Positions 53,668 through 64,000 of a DNA stretch of 64,000 bases are shown here, one piece after another. The stretch is from Linderina pennispora (taxonomy: Eukaryota > Kickxellomycota > Kickxellomycetes > Kickxellales > Kickxellaceae), in NCBI RefSeq assembly GCF_002104995.1, contig NW_024468263.1, positions 124,001 to 188,000 of the forward strand, read 5' to 3'. Below the pieces are notes generated by a model. That model had not been told where the DNA came from. It made no database searches and was given only the letters and a program-made list of their open reading frames with translations. The translations under genes were made by a program, and so were the position numbers. Numbering within the stretch: position 1 is the first letter of the stretch; each line of letters begins with the position of its first letter.

Positions 53668-54216
53668 CTAGGTCGCATCCATGCTTACGTCGGTGCCAAT
53701 GTCCATATCAATAAGGTACTGCAGATCGGCATCAGTCAGGCCATCCTCATCCTCATCCATCATCATCTCCTCAGCAAGCATCTCCTCGTACATCTCAAAC
53801 TCCTCTGCCTCCTGCTGCTGCTGCCTCTCCCTCTCCTGCCTCGCCACCTCCTCGATCTCCGCCGCCATCTCGGCCTCATCAAAGCCGCTACTGTCGCTCT
53901 GCTTCTCCATCTCGCTCTTGAACCGCGCCCACTCCTGCCGCACGATCTCGTACATTTCCTGGTCGGTCAGCTCCTTTGGCCGTGTAAGGCGGTTGGCCAT
54001 GAAGGACGCCTCGCGGGCTTTGCTCAGCCGGTCTTTGCACTGTGCGCGGAACCGCGTGTGCCAGGATTTCTCTGTTGCGCGTGAGTGCCGCGAGGACTGC
54101 GACAGATTCCGGAAGGACGGATGGGCGGGGTGTGTGGCGGCGGTGGGTGATGTGATCGCCTGCTGCGAGTGCTGCTGCGGTGCTGAAATCGTAAAAGAAT
54201 GCCTAGAATTGTTCAT
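53668..54216 (-). CDS. RPA-interacting protein-like (RPAIN N-terminal domain)
   Basis: The protein has 182 residues from the ATG at 54216. Seen: a Ser/His-rich N-terminus, then a helix KSWHTRFRAQCKDRLSKAREASFMANR that fits the N-terminal domain of RPA-interacting protein (tryptophan, then R-x2-C-x2-R-L pattern), a second helix TDQEMYEIVRQEWARFKSEMEK, a Gln/Glu coiled coil and an acidic end (MDEDEDGLTDADLQYLIDMDIG). RPAIN brings replication protein A into the nucleus. The C-terminal zinc-binding domain of the animal protein is absent, so this is either a short form or a different protein with a similar helix. The stop lies 12 bp from the protease-like fragment. Confidence 0.6.
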   Translation of the reverse strand: MNNSRHSFTISAPQQHSQQAITSPTAATHPAHPSFRNLSQSSRHSRATEKSWHTRFRAQCKDRLSKAREASFMANRLTRPKELTDQEMYEIVRQEWARFKSEMEKQSDSSGFDEAEMAAEIEEVARQERERQQQQEAEEFEMYEEMLAEEMMMDEDEDGLTDADLQYLIDMDIGTDVSMDAT

Positions 54217-54515
54217 TGTTTTTTTTTTGGGAGGAAAGTTGAGCAGAGTATGATAGGTATTAGTACAGTATGCAAGAAGAAATTGTTTGAATTCAAAGCG
54301 GAAACAAAAGGAGGAGAAAGGATGTTGCGCTCTTGAGCCTCTTTTTGGCAGCGTACTGCGCAACGCCAAGGCGACGCGAATACGCGTGTGGGCCTTGTGC
54401 TTGCTCTCGCGCCGAATCACAAAATCGCAGCTCCTTTGATCATGGATGAATCAGCATTGATTTCATTTGAATGGGTTGAGAATTAAAGATATAGGCACAG
54501 GGAAGGTAAGGAAAG

Positions 54516-56557
54516 TTAGAGCTTGGTCGTGAACTGCTCGGCCGACTGGGCCGGAGCCCACATGCGCTTGGAGACCTCGTCCAGGACGACCTGCGAGTAC
54601 GACCATCGGGGATCTCCGAGGTGGCCGAGGGCGCCGGGTTAGCCTTGACCAGGTCAACCCAGTACTGGTCCGTGGCCAGGCCCTCGCGGACAGCCTGGTG
54701 GATGAAGGCGGCGGTGATCTGCGCCGAGGTCTCGCGGATGCGCTCGATGCGCGGGTACAGCTCGCCACGGGCGACCTCCTCCTTGGTCAGGGTGTTGGAG
54801 AGCGCAACCGACACGGCAAAGATCAGCGAGTCGGTGATGCTGGTGGGCTTGGCCAGCTTGGCTCCGAGGCCGATGGGCGGGAACACATACATGTTGTTGC
54901 CCTGGCCCGGCACGCGCGTGTCGTCGGTGCCCGGGATAGTGTACGACGGGAACGCGGTGCCCGAGGCGAACAAGACGCGGTTGTCCGTGGCAACCATGGC
55001 CTCCTCGAACGTGCACTCGGCCTTGGTCTGCGGGTTCGACAGCGGGAAGATGATCGGCCGGTTCTTCTGGTTCAGCTCGTTGACGCGCTTCAGGATCTTC
55101 TCGTTGAACGCCTTGTAGATGGTCGACAGCCCGATCAGAGCCGTCGGCTTGACGTACTCAATGGCCTCCTCGAGGTTCTTGCACTGCCTGTCGCCGTTGT
55201 CGTGCCGGGCAAAGTAGATCTTGTGGTCCGCCAGCTTGTCGCCGCGGTTCGCGTTGATGATACCGCGCGAGTCGACGAACCAGAACATGGCCTTGGCCTG
55301 CTCCTCCGGGATCTTGTGCTCGATCACAAGGTAGTCGACAAGCTGCTTGGCCACACCGACTCCGGCCGAACCGGCTCCGACAAACATGATGCGCTGCTCG
55401 CGGGCGGGGATACCAGCGAGGCGGATGGCGTTAATGAAGCCAGAGAGAATGACCGAGCCAGTGCCCTGGATGTCGTCGTTGAAGCACAGGATCTTGTTGC
55501 GCCACTGCTCAAGAAGGCCAAAGGCGTGCGGGGTGTTGAAGTCCTCGAACTGGATGAAGATCTCGGGGAACGCGCGGGTCAGGCCGTTGAGGACCTTCTC
55601 CGTGGCCGCGTAGAACTAAAAGGAGGAAATCAAATGTCAGCATGTGAGGTTGCAGGCGGTTGTGACTAACAAATTTCTCCGAGCAATAAAAAAAAAGCAG
55701 TCACACGGGGCAGACAGAAAAGCCTGGGATGCTGCATGGTGATCCGCACAGACCCTTCTGCAAGACTGCATGGTTTATATCTTGCCCGGGCGTGAAACAC
55801 CGCCTATCTGCCCGGGGACGAGATATGCAGCCGTCGGCCGACCCGGAGAATAAACAAACAATCATGTGATGAGACTTACCTCCGGATCCTCGGGACGCTT
55901 CTGGCGGATACCGAGGTACAGCGGGTCCTCGAGATACTTGGGGTTGTCGGTACCAAAGTCGAGCACGATGGGCAGGCAGCGGGTCGGGTCGAGTCCGGCG
56001 GCGGCAACGTACAGCTGCAGCTTGCCGACAGGAATACCCATGCCGTTCATGCCCAGATCGCCCAGACCCAGGATGCGCGAGCCGTCGGTGATGACGGTGA
56101 TCTCGGGCTGCTGGCCCTCGGGAATCGACTCCTTGTAGTTGTTGATGATCTCGTCGATGTTGTCAACCTCGTTGAGCGGAATGTACAGGCCGTCGACAGC
56201 CGAGGGCGGCGCCAGGAACGGGTAGATGTGCGAGAACTCTTGGCACGCCTGGCCGACCGTGGGCGTGTAGATGACCGGAGCAACCTCCTTCAGGTGCTTG
56301 AGCACCAGGCGGTAGAACAGGTCGAGGTTGGTGTTGCGCAGCCACGACAGGAAAATGTACTGCTCCAGAGGCGAGCCCTTGGCCTTGAACTGCTCGTACG
56401 CGCGGGCCTCCTGGGCCGCAAAGTTCTCGACCGCCGATGGCACCAGGCCCTTAAGGTGCAGGGCAGTGCGGGTCGCGTACGGCAGGGCCGTGCCCAGGCT
56501 CAGGGTCTTCTGGGGAGGCGAGGACGGAGCAGAGTCGTTCTTGATTGCAGGAGCCAT
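54516..56557 (-). CDS. NAD(P)-dependent malic enzyme, one intron
   Basis: Oxidative decarboxylation of malate to pyruvate. Exon 1 is 56557-55880 (226 codons, ending KRPEDPE), the intron 55879-55616 (264 bp, GTAAGT to TTTTAG, phase 0), and exon 2 55615-54516 (FYAATEKVL onward). About 592 residues. Seen: YTPTVGQACQEFSHIY (proton donor Tyr), ITDGSRILGLGDLGMNGMGIPVGKL, the signature FNDDIQGTGSVILSG, the Rossmann motif GAGSAGVGVAKQL, SRGIINANR, and FPLSNPQTKAEC. The last 34 codons need one missing base in a C-run near 54607 (SEIP-RWSYSQVVLDEV, ending QFTTKL). No clear presequence, so cytosolic location is possible. NAD versus NADP cannot be decided here. MAE1 of yeast is the closest model. Confidence 0.92.
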
Positions 56558-58081
56558 TGTGCTTTGTGGCTATTTTGGTTAGAGTACAGGGGAAAATGAG
56601 GTACAGAAATATGGATGTCAGTGTCTAGTCGGGATTAAAAAACGGCCGGCTTGACGACCTTTTATAACCACACAGGTGGGGGCAGGGGCGGCGAATTTCA
56701 TACTTGCACCGCAACAGCAAAAAGATGAAGAGCTCTGCGTGGTCGGAGGGCGAGGAGGCGATCACAAGGAAACGGTGTTTGGCCAACATGTGGAACCGCT
56801 TGCCTTCTGCAGCCGACTCCACAGAAGGGAAAAATTGGCCACAAATCTCCGCAGAAAAACCCATTGGTATCGACCACAAGACGAATGCAGCGGGAGCGGT
56901 GCCCTGCCATTCGCTGAATAAATTGCGCCTTGCTCCCGTAGGGCTCGTAGGGGCCAGACTATGAAACGTCAGTGCAGATCGCCCGCCCGCCCGAAGCGCC
57001 CAGGACGGGGGAGAGCGCATCGGTCAAAGTTCACATCTGCAATGCCTCGGGCTTATTCGGGTGCACTCCTTTTTTTACACGGGGGTGTGTCTGCCTTACC
57101 TTGCCAGCCAGCCTGTGGCCCACGATCGCTGCTCGGTGCGTGCGGACTGCGTTTCCTTTGCTGGCAACAGCCAGCAGCGAGCGGCGTGTAGAGGCAAACA
57201 TTGTGGTCTAGGCTGCTGATTAATAGTACAGGCTCAAAAGGGGGTTGCGAAAAGGACGAGTGGTAGGGGAGAGAAATAAAAGAAACCCAGACACACTGCT
57301 GGCCGATAACGGTAAAATAAGGAGGCCTCAAAAAGACCCCGCCGTGTAACGGGAGAAGGCACGCGAGGAGTGCAATTTTTTGTTTTTTGGGGGGTTACAC
57401 CTTCTGAGTCACAACGCTGCCTGTGAACCGCCGCCTCCCGGTGGCGGGAGGTCCGTGGACTGCAAAACCGGCTTACCTAGTATGTGTATATGTGGGGGGA
57501 AACGAAGATGGAGGTTTGCTATTCGCGAAGCAGATCGGGGACAGCGCCTTCCCCTTGCGCGCCCCTTCTTATGCGTTTCCTCAACCGACACCCAACTCGG
57601 AGAAATACAGCACCAAAAAAACCTGTTCTAAAAACAGAAGCGCTGCCTCTCACACAGACTCCACTTTTTTTCATGCCCGCCTTGTTCAGGAAATGGCTTT
57701 CTCACACGCAAGTGCATCTGCGCTGCTGCCCGGGTTTTGAACACATGTCATGGTGTATGTTTTGGCCTTTGCTCCCAGATCACACAAGTGCTGTGAGGAT
57801 CACTTCCCAGAGCAGTGCCATGCACAGCCCACCATGCCTCTGTGCACGAGCCCGGGGGGTGCGATATCCCTCGATCGATACTTTAAAGCTCCTATTGTCC
57901 GCACATCCCGAAGTGCAAATGAGAAAATGGGCGAGCGCTATTGCGTCTTTTTCTCCATTAGATAAAGCTGCAGCGGCCTAAGCGGGGGATCGCGGGCAAA
58001 TTCGCCGCCATCCGTTGCTGTGACTGCGCATATTTATTGCCATGATGTCCTAATAAACTAAACGACCGCTCTCCTCAACTA
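56558..58081. other. Intergenic, no gene seen
   Basis: It contains a short perfect hairpin CCTCCCG-GTGG-CGGGAGG at about 57436-57453. No frame shows a domain. It is probably the long upstream region of the malic enzyme and the 3' side of the repeat-protein gene. Confidence 0.5.
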
Positions 58082-60034
58082 CTAGTCTGTGCCCGGAATC
58101 AAGATGCTCTTAATGAACAGGTCGCTCGCCAGCTGTCCGATGCTTGCGGCCTCTGCCGCCAGCGACTCTGCGTCCACTGACAGCTCAGAGCGCAGAGTGT
58201 TGATGTCCATCCACGACTGCAGCTCATTGGGCTGCATGCCCACGAAGCGCATCTCAGGGTGCACCCCGCGGAACTCGGACCGCACCTTGCGCGTCTCAAC
58301 CGCCTCCAGGATATCAGTTGCCGTATCAATGCTGGGAGTAGGGAAAATGAACTCGTCAGAGATCGAAGTGGCTTCTGCGGTGGCCGAAGAGAGAGCATCG
58401 GTTGAAGACTGGGCGTCGGCAGCGGCGGCTGTGGCTGTGGGTGTAGTCAAGACATCTTCGGCAACCCGTGCGATTGCTTCATCGATCGATACCGAGGTCT
58501 GAGCATCAACTGATGACTCGGCATCAGCCGAGGACTGATCGTCAGCCGAAGACTCATCATCTGTGGAAGACTCGGTATCATCTGCGAACCTTGCTTCAGC
58601 TGTAGCCGAGGACTGGGCATCTGCCGATGACTGAGCGTCGGCCGACGACTGAGCATCAGCCGATGATTGGATGATGTCCTCAACTCTCGCGTCAGCTGTA
58701 GCGGATGACTGGGCGTCAATTGACGACTGGGCGTCGGCCGAGGACTGGGCGTCAACCGAAGTCAAAGCATCATCTGCGAATCTTGCTTCAGCCGTAGCCG
58801 AGGACTGGGCATCCACGGAGGACTGGGCATCAGCCGAGGACTGGTCGTCAGCCGAAGACTCATCATCCGTAGAAGACTCGGTGTCATCTGCGAACCTTGC
58901 TTCAGCCGTAGCCGAGGACTGGGCATCCACCGAGGACTGGGCATCAACCGAGGACTGAGCGTCAGCCGAAGATTGGATGACATCCTCAATTCTCGCGTTA
59001 GCCGTAGCGGATGACTGGGCATCAATGGACGACTGGGCATCAATGGACGACTGGGCGTTGGCCGAGGACTGAGCATCAACTGAAGTCATGGTATTATCTT
59101 CAACCCTTGCATTTGCAGTGGCTGACGACTGGGCGTCAGCAGACGACTGGAAATCCGTGGCATCAGCTGTAGCCGAGGACTGGGCGTCAGCCGAAGACTT
59201 GGCATCATCTGCGAATCTTGCTTCAGCCGTAGCCGAGGACTGGGCATCAGCCAAGAACTGGTCGTCAGCCGAAGACTCATCATCCGTAGAAGACTCATCA
59301 TCCGTAGAAGACTCGGTATCATCTTCGAACCTTGCTTCAGCCGTAGCCGAGGACTGAGCATCAGCCGATGACTGAGCGTCGGCCGACGACTGAGCGTCAG
59401 CCGAAGATTGGATGACATCCTCAACTCTCGCGTCAGCCGTAGCGGATGACTGGGCGTCAATGGACGACTGGGCGTCGGCCGAGGACTGGGCGTCAACCGA
59501 AGTCAAAGCATCATCTGCGAATCTTGCTTCAGCCGTAGCCGAGGACTGGGCATCAGCCGAAGACTGAGCGTCGGCCGACGACTGGGCATCAGCCGAAGAT
59601 TGGATGACATCCTCAACTCTCGCGTCAGCTGTTGCCGACGATTGGGCGTCAACAGACGACTGGGCGTCTGCTGAAGATTGAGCATCAACAGAGGTCAAAG
59701 CATCCTCAACAAGTCTTGCGTTCGCTGTAGCCGACGATTCAGCATCAGCTGAAGACTGGATATCGATCGCATCCGCGGTAGCCGAAGACTGAGCATCAGC
59801 AGAAGACTGAGCATCAGCCGAAGACGTAGCGCCCTCCACAAACCTCGCATCAGCTGAAGCCGACGATTGGGCATCAGCCGATGATTGAATACCGGTAATT
59901 TCTACAGTTGCAGTAGACATCGCATCGGCAGTAGACAAGGCATTTGCCGCGTCCACCGGAGCCGCAGGCAGTCCTACCACCATAGTGGTGAATGCCAGGA
60001 CCAGAAGTGCCGATTTGCTAACGGTGCAGCGCAT
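58082..60034 (-). CDS. Secreted SSADAQ-repeat protein
   Basis: The protein has 650 residues from the ATG at 60034. Seen: signal peptide MRCTVSKSALLVLAFTTMVVG; then residues of about 35-550 built almost only of six-residue steps SSADAQ/SSVDAQ/SSIDAQ/SSATAE. These are arranged in larger blocks marked by ARFADD, ALTSVDAQ, ARVEDVIQ and TESSTDDESSADDQ; then a unique C-terminal region of about 100 residues (FPTPSIDTATDILEAVETRKVRSEF, then WMDINTLRSELSVDAESLAAEA). No GPI tail. The repeat is clean over 1.5 kb, so the frame is under selection or young. The antisense strand also stays open because of the repeat composition. It may be an extracellular adhesive, filament-forming or wall protein (inference). 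TATA at about 60152-60159. Confidence 0.8.
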   Translation of the reverse strand: MRCTVSKSALLVLAFTTMVVGLPAAPVDAANALSTADAMSTATVEITGIQSSADAQSSASADARFVEGATSSADAQSSADAQSSATADAIDIQSSADAESSATANARLVEDALTSVDAQSSADAQSSVDAQSSATADARVEDVIQSSADAQSSADAQSSADAQSSATAEARFADDALTSVDAQSSADAQSSIDAQSSATADARVEDVIQSSADAQSSADAQSSADAQSSATAEARFEDDTESSTDDESSTDDESSADDQFLADAQSSATAEARFADDAKSSADAQSSATADATDFQSSADAQSSATANARVEDNTMTSVDAQSSANAQSSIDAQSSIDAQSSATANARIEDVIQSSADAQSSVDAQSSVDAQSSATAEARFADDTESSTDDESSADDQSSADAQSSVDAQSSATAEARFADDALTSVDAQSSADAQSSIDAQSSATADARVEDIIQSSADAQSSADAQSSADAQSSATAEARFADDTESSTDDESSADDQSSADAESSVDAQTSVSIDEAIARVAEDVLTTPTATAAAADAQSSTDALSSATAEATSISDEFIFPTPSIDTATDILEAVETRKVRSEFRGVHPEMRFVGMQPNELQSWMDINTLRSELSVDAESLAAEAASIGQLASDLFIKSILIPGTD

Positions 60035-60257
60035 TGTTGAGATTAGGGCTGAGGGTGAGGTTGAGGATGAGGTTGAGGAGGAAGATGCGTTGATTCGAAG
60101 AACCAGAGGGTGAGGATGATGATTCTGCATCTCCCTGCCAACACACCCTGTCTTATATACGCAAATTCAAGGACTACAAAAAAAAAGGATGTCTATATTG
60201 TTCTTCGCATATCAAAGGTGATGGAGAGTCTAGCCTATAGTTTTTCTCACTGGCAGC

Positions 60258-61301
60258 TCAAACCTTGATCGCCTTGTTAAACAGCGCCAGCCGGCTCCAA
60301 ACGATCGGCAACATGTCTGACCCTCCCTTGGCTGCTTGCGAGACCTTGGTCCAGGCATCCAGCGAGTTACGCAGCTGTTGCTCAGGGTAATCTGCAGTTG
60401 GGATTCCGCGCTCCTGGCACGCCCGATGCAGCTCCGTCAGCCCCAGAACTCCTACCAGCGATTCGTTTGCCAGCAGCTGATCGTCATGATGCAGATAATC
60501 AAGTTCCAGCCTCAGCTTCGTCTTCAGCGCCGTCGCATTGGCGAACAAGCCGCCGCGCACGCCCATGTACCTGGCAATCAACTGCACATCCTGATCTGCT
60601 AGGGTCTCGAACTGGAAAATCTCGTGATCAAGCTTCCCCAGCTTGCTGGCGACCGCCAAATCACCAGGCTTGATCCCAGCCTCCGCGATCCGCTGAACAG
60701 CCTGTGCGTGCAGCCGTTGCCGCACCACGTCCTGCTTCCGCCCCATCTTAACCGTCTGCCCGAATGTCACGCATGTGCTCGGACACACACCGGGGAACAG
60801 CCAAATTGTCAGCGGGATTAGCTCAGGGATGATCACTACAAGGAACCCGAACGGTACCAGGCGCAGCTTGTCGCCGGGTGTGCGCCGTTGGATTTGCAAT
60901 TCTGACCGCGTCAGCTCTTCGCCATTCCGGACTTTAACAGCGATTGCCTTGGCTGCCTTGTTGTTTTGCAAAAGCTCCTTGAGACCGCCCTTATAGAACG
61001 ACACAAACCCCTTCACCTTCTGGATAAAGGTCAGGCTCTGGCCAGGAAGGGTCGGGTCAGCGCGCTCGACGGGCTTGGCCACAGCGGCTGTGTGCTTGCT
61101 CGAGTACATCCGTGTGCCAAGAATAATGCCCGTAGTCCTGCTACAAATGGGTACAGTTTAGTCTACTGTCTTTGACATCACAAGTACATGTGATTAGTGT
61201 CATGCTTACATAATGCACGGCGTCTGGATTCCCGTCCCGGCCAGCTGCATGCGAGCGCATGCGCCCACCGACTGATGCGCAAAGCGGTATCTGAGTGCCA
61301 T
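60258..61301 (-). CDS. LETM1-domain mitochondrial protein, one intron
   Basis: A LETM1-type inner-membrane protein (Mdm38/YLH47/LETMD1 group), linked to mitochondrial K+/H+ balance and ribosome docking. Exon 1 is 61301-61210 (MALRYRFAHQSVGACARMQL, a basic presequence), the intron 61209-61138 (72 bp, GTAAGC to CAG, phase 2), and exon 2 61137-60258. The protein has 323 residues. Seen: the LETM1 landmark RRTPGDKLRLVPFGFLVVIIPELIPLTIWLFPGVCPSTC, a membrane span followed by conserved Pro-Ser-Thr, then a helical ribosome-binding-like domain (LIARYMGVRGGLFANATALKTKLRLELDYLHHDD, LGLTELHRACQERGI). No EF-hand or coiled-coil tail, so it is a short member. The spliced start is needed for the targeting sequence. 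Confidence 0.88.
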
Positions 61302-61631
61302 CGCTGTGATATGAGAAATAGGTGAATGAAAAGCTAGTGCTGAGGAGAGGAAGAAAAGGGGCACGGATGCTGTTCCTTGCGATCAGTCTTCATGGTATCA
61401 CGAAAGCGAGATGGTGGAATTGCGGTCTGTGACTGGTCCAGCAGTTGCGCAGATCGCCGATATAATCGATTAAAGCGTTTAATTTTCCCTCTTGTTTGCC
61501 CGTGTGCCTGTCCAACAGCAGTTTTCCCAAAGTTCTGCGTTAGTGTGCTGCGCAGAAAAGAAAGCCAAGTACTCTATTGCCATGTCAAAAAGAAGAGCCA
61601 GCCCTAAGCGGCTACTGAAGTACACATATAT
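61302..61631. other. Intergenic, no feature seen
   Basis: It separates two genes on the minus strand. No further signal. Confidence 0.5.
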
Positions 61632-62207
61632 TTAGGAATAGGTGGTGTAGCTCCACACCTTGGAGGCTTCCTCCGGCGCAGACGACGCATCCCAATCCTC
61701 CGGGTAGCTGGGCTGCGGTGTGCCCGTGTACGTCTCCGGATCATATGTCCAGGGCGTCCAGGACGTCACTGGGATCCACATTGTCTCATATGAGCAGGAC
61801 GTGCCACTAGTGGAATCGTAGAACCCGTGGCACATGGTATGCAGGGTCATCGCAGTCGACGTCGGGGTCTCTGATGTTGTTGTAGTGTGCTGCTGACTGC
61901 GAGGAATAAACACGTAGTTGTTGTGGGAACCGACCGGAAACTCGACTGGTGCATCAATACCAACAACCAAACCTGGCGGGCGCTCAATCGCTACCGTGTT
62001 GTTGTTATTGTCGACGAACGTCCCACCACGGTAGTTGATGCATCCAATTTGGTACGTGTTGTAGTCGTCCTGCGTGAAAATTTCGCAATAGTCAGCCGGT
62101 GGCCGCTTGCGTGGGTCGAACGTGTTGCAGAACTGCAGCATGCCGCCACCACCGAGGTTAGACAGTGACTGGCAGTTGGAGTTGTGGAAGACGGTTGGAA
62201 TCGACAT
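61632..62207 (-). CDS. Unrecognised 191-residue protein
   Basis: The start is the ATG at 62207 (MSIPTVFHNSNCQSLSNLGG); a longer frame begins at 62291, but a TATTTAA element at about 62302-62310 would put transcription start near 62275, favouring the inner ATG. Seen: a globular N-terminal half with five Cys (NCQSL, QFCNTF, YCEIF, GCINY), a NNNNTVAIERPPGLVVGID segment, and a Tyr/Trp/Pro/Thr-rich C-terminal half (WIPVTSWTPWTYDPETYTGTPQPSY). No signal peptide. It is probably lineage-specific. No function assigned. Confidence 0.62.
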   Translation of the reverse strand: MSIPTVFHNSNCQSLSNLGGGGMLQFCNTFDPRKRPPADYCEIFTQDDYNTYQIGCINYRGGTFVDNNNNTVAIERPPGLVVGIDAPVEFPVGSHNNYVFIPRSQQHTTTTSETPTSTAMTLHTMCHGFYDSTSGTSCSYETMWIPVTSWTPWTYDPETYTGTPQPSYPEDWDASSAPEEASKVWSYTTYS

Positions 62208-63046
62208 GGCGAAATTGACGGAGGCTTGGCTTGAGTGGGTTGAAGGGGTGAGTGCGTATCTGCGCAGATGTATCAGGACTGCATCCGACATTCGCTGCTT
62301 AAATACTCGAAAAGCAACCCCAGCAGCGCCTGCAATTCAATAGGTGTTCTGGAAATCCCTCATAAGAATTCGAAGGGTGCTACCGGAAATGGACCATTAC
62401 CCGCAGCAGGTATTTGGGTTGTCGAGATTTGCTGGGCTATTGGCAGGAGCTGTTTACAGATTTTCAGTTCCTTGAACCTTGGCCGCAGCCCAGGCAGACG
62501 CATTTGTTGATTGCGTTGATTTTTAATTCAATATTTGTGGATATATTCCGATGAGGGTGGCAGCGGCTATTGCAATGTAGGCTCTCTAAACAAGGAGCAA
62601 CGACTATACACGATGTGTCGAACTTGCAATACGTATAAGGTATGGCTGCAAGGACAGAAATATATCATTTGTTGTGTGATTCGAGTTGCTCTTTTCGGCT
62701 ACGGGCGTTATACAGCTGGTCTCGTGGGCTTTAACCTGCAGTGCCTTCCTCTAGATTCGGTGTGGCCAAACTCAAAGAGGGGTAGATGTAGCCCTGGTGG
62801 GTACCGCTGTTGCTTTGGTAGAGGACCCTGATGAGCTGTGCGATAGCTATTCGGGGAGGTGCGGTGAACTATACTCTTAGCGATGCGGGCAGCTACAGCG
62901 GCAGCGGTGATGATTAGTAAGATTTTCGGACACTTCACAGCAAATGGTTGCGGATCTCAATGACAAGAGTAACCAGTACGTAATAGCTTATTCAAGGAAA
63001 TGGAAAATAAAAAGCGAAGAGTGGAAGTCGCCAGAGCAAAAGGCCT
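62208..63046. other. Intergenic, no gene seen
   Basis: Short frames without domains. It lies between the promoter of the orphan gene and the 3' side of FBP1. Confidence 0.5.
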
Positions 63047-64000
63047 TTACTGCTGGGTGCCATCAAGCCAGTTGTTGTTCTCCTTGAAGGCCTTCTCGAC
63101 ATCGCTGATGTCGTCGGCGCCGCCGAGGAAGATGGGGCAGCGGTCGTGGATGTGCTTGGGCACCAGGTCCAGCACACGGGTGGTTCCAGTGGTGGCCTTG
63201 CCGCCGGCCTGCTCGGTAATGTACGCCATGGGGAAGGACTCGTAGAGGATGCGCAGCTTGCCCTGGCGCGACTTGCGGTCGCTGGGGTAGGCGAAGACAC
63301 CGCCGTACAGCAGCGTGCGGTGGACGTCGGCGACCATGGAGCCAATGTAGCGCGACGAGTACGGCTTGCGGCCGGATTCGGGCGTCGGGAACTTGAGCGA
63401 CTCAAAGTAGGCCCTGGTGGCTGCGTCCCAGTACAGCGAGTTGCCCTCGTTCACCGAGTAGATCTTGCCGCGGTTCGGAATCTTAATCTATAGTGGCTTC
63501 CCACACCAGATAATCACATGCAGAAAAAAAACATGGGCAAGTTAGCATTGGCTGGAGAACTGGCACGCGATAAATGCCGGACAGTCACACTTTTGTTTTG
63601 CGGACAGCCGGAGCGGGGAGGGCAGACAGGTTCTGCTCCGCAACTTAGCAGGCAGACAGCAAGCGGGTACTTACATCAGGATGGGTCAGGATGAATTCGC
63701 CTAGGGCCGGGTCCAGCGTGAAGCCCTCGACCTGGTTGTTGCCAAAGGTCAGAATCAGGTTGCACGACGAGCCGTACATGCAGTACCCGCCGACAATGAT
63801 CTCGGAGCCAGCGACCAGAATCTCGTCGACGGTAGCCTTGGGGCCCGACGGCAGGCGCCAGATACCAAAGATAGTGCCGACGTTGACACCGGCGTCAATG
63901 TTGCTGGAGCCGTCGAGCGGATCAAACGTAATGCAGTACTTGCCGCGCAGCTCCTCGGGCACCACCACGATATCGTCGACCTCCTCGGACACCATGAACG
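63047..64000 (-). CDS. FBP1: Fructose-1,6-bisphosphatase, 5' end outside the window
   Basis: A gluconeogenic enzyme that hydrolyses fructose 1,6-bisphosphate in the cytosol. Two exons are visible: 64000-63675 (continuing beyond the edge) and 63487-63047, split by a 187-bp intron (63674-63488, GTAAGT to TATAG). Seen: the metal-binding FDPLDGSSNID, GTIFGIWR, AGSEIIVGGYCMYGSSC, then IPNRGKIYSVNEGN, YIGSMVADVHRTLLYGGVFAYP (substrate site), LYESFPMAYITEQAGGKA, and the end GADDISDVEKAF. The N-terminal AMP-site region is missing only because the window stops. The gene is intact in what can be seen. Confidence 0.95.

Noticed and set aside
58089..59357. Long Ser/Ala/Trp-rich plus-strand frames with WASAED repeats
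   Set aside because: They mirror the SSADAQ repeat on the coding strand, which leaves the antisense frame open; they lack a start with signal and do not cover the whole repeat.
60805..60830. tRNA-like start GCGGGATTAGCTCAGG
   Set aside because: It lies inside the LETM1 coding sequence on the opposite strand, with no cloverleaf partner or T-loop downstream.

Overview
The window looks like a nuclear contig from an early-diverging fungus. A Kickxellomycotina-type genome (Linderina/Coemansia-like) is my best guess. The evidence is: eukaryotic housekeeping genes (midasin, SAS10/UTP3, UBA2, ERV46, Kish, septin, LETM1, ATP12, a TUL1-like ligase); spliceosomal introns of about 70-270 bp with GTAAGN donors and TAG/CAG acceptors; TATA boxes; lineage-type F-box-like proteins; and bacterial-type secreted hydrolases. 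Genes are packed, often 60-300 bp apart, but separated by several AT-richer, gene-poor gaps. The genus call is inference; no marker for it lies in the window.

Layout: 1-6.5 kb holds the midasin C-terminus and an O-acetylhomoserine sulfhydrylase. 6.9-22.3 kb is the accessory part: an orphan membrane protein, a divergent pair of secreted peptidoglycan-hydrolase candidates (GH24 lysozyme and CHAP amidase) sharing an SH3b-like N-terminus, a phosphoglucomutase/phosphopentomutase, the tiny spliced Kish gene, a 27-residue zinc-finger-like microprotein, Myb-like genes in decay and a GH46 chitosanase. 22.3-32.4 kb is housekeeping: SUMO E1, rRNA processing, ER-Golgi cargo cycling, two or three mitochondrial genes and a GT25 glycosyltransferase. 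33.4-39.3 kb carries two F-box-like/LRR-like genes. 39.6-64 kb mixes a RING E3, a C2H2 regulator, septin, CHY zinc finger, MGRN1-type E3, a protease remnant, malic enzyme, three low-complexity secreted or GPI-type proteins, LETM1 and fructose-1,6-bisphosphatase (cut by the right edge).

The most interesting system is at 8.8-11.3 kb plus 21.0-22.3 kb. Three secreted enzymes of bacterial type are candidates to attack peptidoglycan (lysozyme, CHAP) and chitosan (GH46). The lysozyme and CHAP genes share a 5' module and are transcribed divergently from a region with diverged ~90-bp tandem repeats, each opening with a CTAAAAATAA-type box (MEF2/RLM1 MADS-box consensus). A perfect copy of that box also lies upstream of the chitosanase. 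I infer one co-regulated extracellular hydrolase regulon.

Several conserved genes (midasin, UBA2, SAS10, ERV46, ATP12, MGRN1-like, GT25) are broken by single-base shifts, nearly all in the +1 direction and clustered in patches. They read as uncorrected consensus errors rather than biology, so the spans given for these genes are composite.
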